Assembly: GCF_050908995.1 (NCBI RefSeq)
Contig: NC_135124.1
Location: 2,356,001 to 2,420,000 of the forward strand
Direction of reading: 5' to 3'
Origin: Andrena cerasifolii
Lineage: Eukaryota; Arthropoda; Insecta; Hymenoptera; Andrenidae
Length of the DNA stretch: 64,000 bases
Of this stretch, positions 57,423-64,000 are shown piece after piece. Each line of letters opens with the position of its first letter. The first letter of the stretch is position 1. Under the pieces are notes generated by a model. It ran no database searches. It was not told where the DNA came from and saw only the letters and a list, made by a program, of their open reading frames with translations. The position numbers and the translations under genes were made by a program.

Positions 57423-57997
57423 TAAAAGGGCTAGAAGTATACATAATATTTTTATGTAGAGAGAAGTTGTCATAAACAAAAAGTCCTGATTGTTCTTTTT
57501 TTATCTACGTACTAACCATCTGTATATAAACAATTATCATATTTATAATCATAAAAATACTCAAATGAAAATAAAGAGTGATCCGATGTACCCCAAATAA
57601 CGTGATCCGATTAGCCCCATATATAAGCATTTCAAAGGGTGTAGATTACATAAACATATTACGATATAATACTCTAAAATATATCAAATACTAAACTTGG
57701 ACACTCTTGCAAACTAATAACAATAAACACATTTGAATTTTCAAGCTAACTTTTTATTTTAAATACGAAATTGCAGGTTACGTAGGTTAGATTCGGACAA
57801 AAATTGTAACGTTCGCACGCGTCCATGTCACTGAAAACGTATGCCAGCTCTAAACAATGACATAAAACAATTAACGGGCTTTTGCGGTAGGTGCGGGGGA
57901 GAGGGACGAGGTACTAGGAACAATCGGAATGCTCATTTCAACCACGATGTAAGAAATATGGATTAAATTCTTATTTTGATCCGATTCGACCCAGTCT
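57423..57997. repeat. Dispersed ~212-bp repeat, copy 2, in unassigned sequence
   Basis: 57504-57717 aligns with 32917-33128. GTACCCCAAATAACG and GATTAGCCCCATATAT are subfamily differences. The rest (57718-57997) is unassigned. Confidence 0.7.
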
Positions 57998-58157
57998 ACA
58001 CTATACAGTGTTGCCACCTTAGATTTTTGGAAATCCGTAAGGAAGGGCTAAAAATTCCGTAGAATTCCGTAGATTCCCCTTGGAAAATCCGTAAATCTAC
58101 AGATTTTTTTCTTAAAATATGAAAAAGCCAAAAATTTCTATTCACAGTTGTCACGTG

Positions 58158-58274
58158 TATAAAATTATACATGTTAGTCGATTGGTCGTAGCACATTCCC
58201 TGCCGGTTTCCTACCAATCAACAGTATAACCATGCGCGGAACGAGTCCGCTCTAAAGTGGAATGCAGCGTAGAA
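58158..58274. repeat. Partial copy of the CACTGCGTTCCACAT element
   Basis: In reverse complement, TGCATTCCACTTTAGAGC through ACTGTTGATTGGTAG and AAACCGGCAGGGAA matches the left part of 55206-55377. It lies inside the hAT-type element. Confidence 0.7.
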
Positions 58275-58305
58275 AACTTATTATAGCGAATTCGATGACT
58301 CGCAC

Positions 58306-58420
58306 TGACTCTGCACTGGTGCCAGAGAGTTACTTGGATTGGTTGTTTCTGATAGAAACGAAAATAGCTCTATAAGAATCAACCAATCCAAGTAATTTTC
58401 TGGCACCAGTGCAGAGTCAG
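58306..58420. repeat. Inverted repeat inside the hAT-type element
   Basis: TGACTCTGCACTGGTGCCAG plus TTACTTGGATTGGTT pairs with AACCAATCCAAGTAA plus CTGGCACCAGTGCAGAGTCA around a ~45-bp loop. A small MITE or hairpin. Confidence 0.85.
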
Positions 58421-58647
58421 CAGGGTTGCCGGATATGTTCTCGATAGACAAGATTATCAGTGGAGGGGGAATATCTGCGGAAGACACGTGGCGACAGATG
58501 GCGCTAAATAAAATGATTCATTTGTTGATCATACCATTGCGAATAACAAAAGAAAAAAAGACCAGAAATCCGTAAATTTTGGTTTGAAATCCGTAGGTCC
58601 GTAGGCAAGATAAAAAATCCGTAGAGGTGGCAACACTGACACTATAG

Positions 58648-59447
58648 CCAATAGTAGCGCAGAACAGGTCTATGCGCAGGTTCCTTCTTACATGACAGAG
58701 TATATACAGCCGTAGCAACATGCATCATGATGCATGTATCAACGTTTCACTGCAACATGCATCAGCGTCTGGAGGACCCTTTAGGTAGGCATCTCGCATC
58801 GTCGAGGAGTTTATCGTGGCTCCCGAAACGCGGCCGGAAAAAGGATGAAGACCTGCCGAATGCTGCCGAAATGAAAGCAACAAGAGAGGCGCCCGAGTCT
58901 GAACTCTCCGCACCGTGGTCCGAGTTGTTAATATGTCGTTTTTTATGGGCTGAAAGGTTACACAGAGTAACCTGCACGCACGCGGTCCTGCAACAAAAAA
59001 GCAACCTTATGAAATCTGATTTAATTACCGCCCCATGGTTTCAAATTGCACAAGTAGGTAAGAAACTGCTGCGTCCATTCCACGACCCCGTGGTCTTTTC
59101 GAATTGACTTTAGCAACGTATGTGTACCCAATGTAGGGTAAATCAACGGCGCTGTGTCATTTAAGTATGTTGAAGTGTGAAACTTTTACAGGTAGGTATA
59201 TACTGTGTATTGTACCTACTTCGTTGATTGTATGTATGTAAATGTTTAACAGAAATCTATTAAAATTGAGTTATCTTCTCGGTTATTCGTTATTTGTATA
59301 GGAGTTACTGCAATAATCGAGGGAGACAGGAATTTAATATCTAGAGACGCGGCAGCGTCTCGACGCCAAGTACATGTTTCGACACCCTGTATATGTCGAC
59401 TGTCGCTACTGCTATTATTTACTCGTCGCACGGCTAATTCCACCTTA
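58648..59447. other. Fragment of the CTCCCTG palindrome, then unassigned sequence
   Basis: About 58648-58698 (GCGCAGAACAGG...GCGCAGGTTCCTTCTTACAT) matches parts of the CTCCCTGTCATTTAAG element. 58760-58990 is CpG-bearing with open frames on both strands but no recognisable domain. Confidence 0.45.
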
Positions 59448-59455
59448 CCTGAAAC

Positions 59456-59684
59456 CACAGTTGGGCAAAATGTAATCTAATTACAAATTAGAAAGTACGA
59501 TTAAACTGTAATTGTGCAATTGATTACACGTTATTTTCAGTAATCTTTCATTTAGACAGTTGCCAAAACCAAATGGCCAACTACCTAAATTAACAATTAC
59601 AGAAAATAATGTGTAATTAATTGTACAATTACAGTTTAATCGTAATTTGTAATTTTTAATTAGATTACATTTTGCCCAACTCTG
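59456..59684. mobile_element. hAT-type palindromic MITE with perfect 8-bp TSD
   Basis: CCTGAAAC at 59448-59455 and 59685-59692. The ends are CACAGTTGGGCAAAATGTAA and the complement of CAGAGTTGGGCAAAATGTAA. The arms pair through ACGATTAAACTGTAATTG and repeat GTAATTA words. 229 bp, non-coding. Confidence 0.92.
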
Positions 59685-59692
59685 CCTGAAAC

Positions 59693-60248
59693 TTATTTCA
59701 TTGATATCTCATCACGCCTGCAATATTTCCTAAATTTAAAGGCATTTTTCTTATGTAAACCGCATATAAGCTTTCGAATAAGCCCAAATTCAATAAAATC
59801 GGTCCACGCATGACAGATTAAGTAAGATTTTTCTTATTATTCTTCTTCTTCTCCAGTCAAAATTCTCGTCAACATAATACGTATACGCGTTACACGCACA
59901 CCTTCAGCCAAAAGAAACTAACACATGTTTCGTTCGTCAATCGCTATCTTCGCTATGCAATCTACTCCAAATTTTGACAGCTGTCAATCAGGTTATAACC
60001 TGACGAGTGTCAAATAAGGTAAGTTGTCAAAATGTGAGATGCCACGTGTTTTTACAAATATATATCGTTGTACCATTGAATCGCAAACGAAATGCAGTCT
60101 CAAACACAAGGTAAGTTGGCCAAATTTGAATTGCGTCATGTTTGTATTATATCATAAATATAACCCATAACCACAAATTCAAACGACTTGAAATCAGCCT
60201 GTAACCACAAATCAAATCAATTCAATCGATATGCAATCAGCATATATT
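59693..60248. other. Unassigned sequence with short direct repeats
   Basis: AAGGTAAGTTGNCAAA occurs near 60016 and 60108, and ATAACCACAAATTCAAACG-like words near 60167 and 60200. No gene recognised. Confidence 0.35.
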
Positions 60249-60425
60249 CTCCCTGTCATTTAAGAAGGAACCTGCCGACCGACGAGTTTAGACCGGTTCT
60301 GCGCAGGTTGACGCTCACTGGTGCCGGGAGAAGCCACCATTGGCTGTACCCCCACCAACGCCTTCTCGGAGCCAATGAGCGCATTCTACATGCGCGAAAC
60401 GGGTTCCTTCTTAAACGACAGGGAG
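60249..60425. mobile_element. CTCCCTGTCATTTAAG palindrome, copy 3
   Basis: CTCCCTGTCATTTAAGAAGG to GGTTCCTTCTTAAACGACAG. Same length and arms as 37953-38129. The TT/AA next to the ends and TA beyond them suggest a slightly longer terminal repeat. Confidence 0.88.
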
Positions 60426-60676
60426 AATAACCACAAATCACAACTTAGACACTAAAAAGTAAATAATAAAAAGAATTCAAAAACATTTTTTTTAAGTTAC
60501 ACGATTTTATTTAAAATGTAATAAAAACTAAAAAATCTCCATGTACGTGTTGATATTCATTATTCATGTAAAAATCCAAGTGTATTTGATTATTTTCAGT
60601 AAATTTGATGTTATCTGGTAAAATATTTTTTCTTATGTGTATAATATATATATTTGTTATATTTTATTTGTAATAG

Positions 60677-60884
60677 TTATACCTACTACTAAAATACAAA
60701 TGGGGGATCACTGTTATAAACGTAAGGCAGCGATTTTCCACCACGGTAAAAGTATTGCCAATGGTCATTACACGAGTATGGTAAGGGGTAAGGGGAGAAT
60801 GTGGGTACCCGTTGATGATTTACGAGTAGAAAAGCAAGCTTGGCCACGAAATGCTAAAAATGCATACATATTTTTCTTCGAAAG
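60677..60884 (+). CDS. Candidate exon: C-terminal part of a ubiquitin-specific protease
   Basis: The frame reads CYKRKAAIFHHGKSIANGHY then TSMVRGKGRMWVPVDDLRVE and ends NAYIFFFER. This is the His-box half of the peptidase C19 (USP/UCH) fold: YxLxAVIxHxGxxxxxGHYT, a W and DD-V motif, and a final AYILFYxR strand. USPs are cysteine proteases that remove ubiquitin; here the catalytic His is GHYT and the acidic residue is in VDD. It is preceded by a possible acceptor (TTTGTAATAG) and followed by AAAG|GTGTAA, a possible donor. The Cys-box half was not found in the window. It could be an exon, a processed fragment, or part of a mobile element. Confidence 0.5.
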
Positions 60885-61129
60885 GTGTAAATTGCGGTTG
60901 TTAATACAGTTCACTGTTAAATACGTTCAGCGCCATAAGCTGCTTCTCGCACCATGTACTGTACACAAAGTACTATACATATAATACATATATGGCAATG
61001 CGGTGCACATGGTTTCTTTTCGTAGTTGTTAAACTTACGTAGAATTTCTCCTTAATTCTATCCCGTGATAATTTGTAATTTATAATTAAAATTTATCTGA
61101 AGTCATTCCCTATGCAATTTATCTTTGGA
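60885..61129. other. Unassigned sequence
   Basis: AT-rich, directly after the candidate USP exon. No further coding segment recognised. Confidence 0.35.
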
Positions 61130-61634
61130 AAAAGAAGTGAGATCCCCATAAAAACTTCAATAAAGTAAAAGATTACGCCAAGTACATGAAGTCAAATAAA
61201 TCACAAAAAATAGAAGATAATAATAATTAAAAAACAAAAAAAAATATGTGAAATCAAAATGAGCTGCAAGTACGTAAAGGTGCTTTCAGTCAAATACCTG
61301 GCCTGGCGAGGTAAGGTCAAGGTGTCGATGAATAAGAATTATTTAAAAACGCAGAATAATGAAAGTGTACTCATATTGACAAAGTTTTAAATTGACAAGT
61401 TATCTGAAAGCCCGCGAGAGGGAAGGTATGGGTATTGATGATCTGAGAATACCTTGCCTCGCCAGGCCAAGTATTTGACTGAAAGCGCCTTTATGTACTT
61501 GCAGCTCATTTTGATTTCACAATTTTTTTTTATTTTTTAATTATTATTATCTTCTATTTTATGTGACTTATTTGATTTCATGTACTTGGCCTAATTTTTT
61601 TACATTACTGAAGTTTTATGGGGATAACTTTTTG
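61130..61634. mobile_element. ~505-bp foldback element
   Basis: Outer arms: ATCCCCATAAAAACTTCA near 61142 pairs with TGAAGTTTTATGGGGAT near 61610. Inner arms: GGTGCTTTCAGTCAAATACC plus TGGCCTGGCGAGG at about 61279-61312 pairs with about 61451-61490. The whole 190-bp arms align, including GATAATAATAATTAAAAAA. No target duplication is clear. Confidence 0.8.
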
Positions 61635-62679
61635 TAATCCACATGTTACGCGAAATCAGATTACCTGCTAACTCTTCATTAACAAATTACCGTTTAAAGT
61701 TAGTCAGCGGACTCGACAGTCGTATGTCCAACTACGAACGCGACATTTCCACAATCTTTTAAATTCAAAAGTTCATTTAATATCAATTTTTATTTCCATT
61801 TTTTAAAAAAATAAATTTTAACTTTCCTCGAAAATGGTCAGAATCATTGACCGAAACGTTGGAAACTGTTAAAAAAATGTTTCAAAATTACAATTAGTTT
61901 CTATTTAAATATTCGAGGGAGCGAACCAGTGCGCCGGAACAACACTCTTTGAATTGGAACGATTTATGCGGTCGAAATTCAAATAATTTTATTTAAAGTT
62001 AGGTATGTCACAACCTAATTTCCATTGGTAGGTACTGTACCTGTGTAACGACGGTACCTTCCTACCGATTAAACATCGCGTCGAATGAAGAAAGCACATG
62101 GGCCCTTAATGCGCGCAGTAGAACCCCTAAGAGATTCGATGAAGTTTGTTAAGCGGCACCTACCGTAGCTAGGAATTCACCCAGTGATTATTAATCAACA
62201 TCTAGCGAAGGGCGGACGATCGGCGCAAATCAATTCGCGTTATCGTTGCGATGCAAGCAGCCCCAATACTTTTAACGCGCGTCATGGATAAGCCACGGCT
62301 AGTATGTCATAGCACGGACAAAGCTACAAAGCATCGGTGTGTAATGTATCTCGAGGCTGGCGGGCAAATATTTGTTACGTTCAGATTTCTGTTTGCCGTG
62401 AGAGTGCCGCAGCCAAATAAGATAGGGGCAGTAGGCAGGAGTGCAGCTACCGTCGTTCACTTCTCTTGTACTTTTTGGCTGGGCAATCAGCGGCGCGTAC
62501 ACAGGAATCTTGAGGCCCACGAGTGTTTACCTTCGAGTAAAGATCCTGTCGAACGAAGCGATTATGTCTAGGTCGTAAACATGGAGCAGCTCAAAAAATC
62601 GGGTGGGTTGTGTCGGGGACACAAACCTCAGTTTTTGACGTGACTAAACTCGGATATTGAAGAAGTATGTTTGATATTA
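61635..62679. other. Unassigned sequence with CpG-rich island
   Basis: About 62080-62570 is CpG-rich and unique in the window. Frames 62251-62571 (+) and 62299-62520 (-) overlap and lack recognisable domains. Confidence 0.35.
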
Positions 62680-63480
62680 ATATTCAAGGATAATTTTATT
62701 GATTACAGGCCTGTGATAGGTAAAGTATGAAGCGAATGGCATGCAAGATACACCTAGATTTCTGGCGAATGTAAGATCAATGCTAGTGGAAAAACCAAGC
62801 TTGGCCGGTGATGTGGTTGATACGTAGGCTAACAAGGGAACATCCCGAACCCGGAAATTCAAAACCTTCTGAAACTTTGTGAATACATAGGGAATTTCCT
62901 CTTGATTACAATGCAACTTTTGTTTGTTGCCCAAATTCACTCTAAGGGGGTGTAAAACTGACCCCTCAAAATCCGGGTATTTTCCGATTTTGTGTTATGA
63001 CTCGTGAACTGTAAAATATTGTTTGCCAAAGGATAGATCTAATTAAAAGAAGTAACTTTTGTCTTGAAACTTTTTTTCTACCTCTTACAGTTCGCGAGTT
63101 ACAACGCAAAATCGGAAAATACCCGAATTTTCAGGGGTTAATTTCGTCCCCTCCGAGTGAATTTTGGCAGCAAACAAAAATTGCGTTCTAATCAGGAGGA
63201 AATTCCCTATATATCCACAAAGTTTCAGAATTTTTTGAATTTTCTGGTTCGGGATCTTCCCTTGTAAGTTGAATTCTCTGCTCATGAAGTCGAGAAGCGA
63301 AGTGTTTGTAGTAACGTCGACGTTGAAGTCTCCGCTTACTATGATGGGGACTTCGGTGTCTACTTCCATTGTGGGTACAACTTTCTTTACAGTTTCTGTA
63401 TATTTTCCGAGCATTTGGAACATCGAGAACTCACTTTCGCAGTTCTTACAAGCTCGCGCTTCGGGACCGGCGGTGAGGGC
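62680..63480 (-). pseudogene. EEP-type endonuclease domain split by a foldback
   Basis: On the minus strand, 63480-63266 encodes EFSMFQMLGKYTETVKKVV, then TEVPIIVSGDFNVDV and LLDFMSREFNL. After the foldback, 62831-62680 continues AYVSTTSPAKLGFSTSIDLT, then FARNLGVS and ASYFTYHRPVINK. GDFNV holds the catalytic Asp and Asn of the endonuclease/exonuclease/phosphatase fold, and the later SYFxYHxP segment is its His motif as seen in insect mobile-element endonucleases. In LINEs this domain nicks target DNA; some Helitron-like elements carry one too. The N-terminal part of the domain and any reverse transcriptase or helicase were not seen. Confidence 0.6.
62832..63265. mobile_element. ACAAGGG-group foldback inside the EEP relic
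   Basis: ACAAGGGAACATCCCGAACC to the complement of ACAAGGGAAGATCCCGAACC. Complete arms and loop (near 63020-63050) as in 40978. The interrupted reading frame gives its insertion point directly. Confidence 0.88.
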
Positions 63481-63863
63481 CTAAGGCCATGGTTACAGTG
63501 GACGCGTTTTCGCGGGAAATCCCGTGATATCAATGACGAAGCCGAAATGGATCACACCGATGAATGTTATTGTTTACACAGAAGCAAAATCGATTTCTCG
63601 GAGCAAATCGGAGGGACTCAGGGCGGACGTAGTTGATGCTTTGTCTCGCTCTGTCTTTCGGGCGCGTGATATTCCGTTCTATGCGTGCGCGACGGAGTAT
63701 CGGGCATCCGAGGGACGGAGCGAGACGGGGTGTCAGCGCGTCGTCTGTTTCGTGCAGTTCCTCGCTCGCGTCCGGCCAAATCTAGCTTTTAACGTTTAAA
63801 TTCTGCACTTTTGCGGACCCACGCTCACTGCGGTTACGTACTCGGTCCGAAGGTAATCTCCGG
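63481..63863. other. Unassigned CpG-rich sequence
   Basis: GC-rich, with overlapping short frames (63415-63799). No recognisable domain. Confidence 0.35.
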
Positions 63864-63903
63864 CAGTGGCGGATTTAAGAAAAAAAGGCCCAGGTAGCAA
63901 ACG
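63864..63903. repeat. Terminal fragment of the hAT-type MITE, copy 4
   Basis: CAGTGGCGGATTTAAG followed by AAAGGCCCAGGTAGCAAACG matches the left end of 52506-52882, then diverges. Either truncated or interrupted by what follows. Confidence 0.75.
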
Positions 63904-64000
63904 TAAGAATCCAGAATAAGGTCGAGAATGGCGGAAATTCCCAAAATCAGCGATTCTCGACCGTATTCTGCGATCTTTAAGCGTTTATAGCTCGGAGCAA

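Larger units (their letters stand above)
58006..58638. mobile_element. hAT-type element CAGTGTTGCCACCT with perfect 8-bp TSD
   Basis: ACACTATA flanks both sides (57998-58005, 58639-58646). The ends are CAGTGTTGCCACCT and AGGTGGCAACACTG. AATCCGTA/TTCCGTAGA words repeat within ~130 bp of the left end and ~60 bp of the right end, like hAT transposase-binding subterminal repeats. The interior is a patchwork of other element fragments and encodes no transposase. Confidence 0.92.

Noticed and set aside
63085..63423. 112-residue minus-strand frame taken as a single protein
   Set aside because: Only its first half is the EEP relic. The second half is a translation of the foldback at 62832-63265.
1..64000. 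Telomeric TTAGG arrays, rRNA genes or LTR retrotransposons
   Set aside because: No tandem TTAGG array, no rRNA-like segment, and no long direct terminal repeats with gag/pol frames were seen by eye. A similarity search could still find decayed pieces.

Overview
The window reads as nuclear DNA of an animal, most likely an insect. It is AT-rich, has no operons or ribosome-binding sites, and carries many short inverted-repeat transposons. The coding relics resemble pogo/Tigger, piggyBac and EEP-endonuclease mobile elements common in insects. Short CpG-rich islands (around 13.2, 14.3, 23.6, 31.8, 47.6, 51.9 and 62.3 kb) break up the AT-rich sequence. That mix would suit a hymenopteran, but this is only a guess. 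I see no intact host protein-coding gene, rRNA, tRNA or CRISPR array.

Almost all recognisable content is mobile-element debris, much of it nested. (1) hAT-type elements have 8-bp target duplications: 21547-21901, 38386-38613, 41423-41637, 52506-52882, 58006-58638, 59456-59684. (2) TTAA elements: three copies of one ~280-bp family (11078, 28800, 47133), palindromic elements at 25210, 35261 and 37187, a possible one at 57142, and a decayed piggyBac transposase at 5650-6755 (-). (3) TA elements: three copies of a pogo/Tigger-like deletion derivative that keeps the transposase's C-terminal zinc finger (7946, 22339, 33134), the element nested in the first of these (8458), and several foldbacks. 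(4) A group of long palindromes whose ends read ACAAGGGGA or ACAAGGGAA (18499, 24758, 35424, 39044, 40978, 50467, 53330, 54017, 62832). (5) A 2.3-kb foldback (44741-47051) whose arms are tandem ~41-bp units that are each themselves palindromic.

Four further coding relics are recognisable: a pogo-like transposase whose N-terminal HTH and C-terminal zinc finger flank a foldback (53849-54803); a separate zinc-finger end at 7469-7651 (-); a candidate ubiquitin-specific-protease exon at 60677-60884; and an endonuclease/exonuclease/phosphatase (EEP) domain at 62680-63480 (-) split by a foldback.

Layout: 0-13 kb holds palindromes, the piggyBac and pogo relics and a nested pair; 15.2-19.9 kb has back-to-back foldbacks and a 303-bp tandem duplication; 21.5-26.7 kb has a hAT, a Tigger-like copy and a triple nest; 27.9-29.1 kb has an element with iterated GCAACGTTGC motifs and a TTAA element; 33-39.5 kb is a dense compound; 41-47.4 kb has foldbacks and the palindromic array; 49-56.7 kb has hATs and stacked palindromes; 57-63.9 kb has hATs and the USP and EEP relics. 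Between these lies sequence with no recognised function.

Most boundaries come from terminal inverted repeats, target duplications, or comparison of copies inside this window. Family names beyond superfamily level are not claimed.
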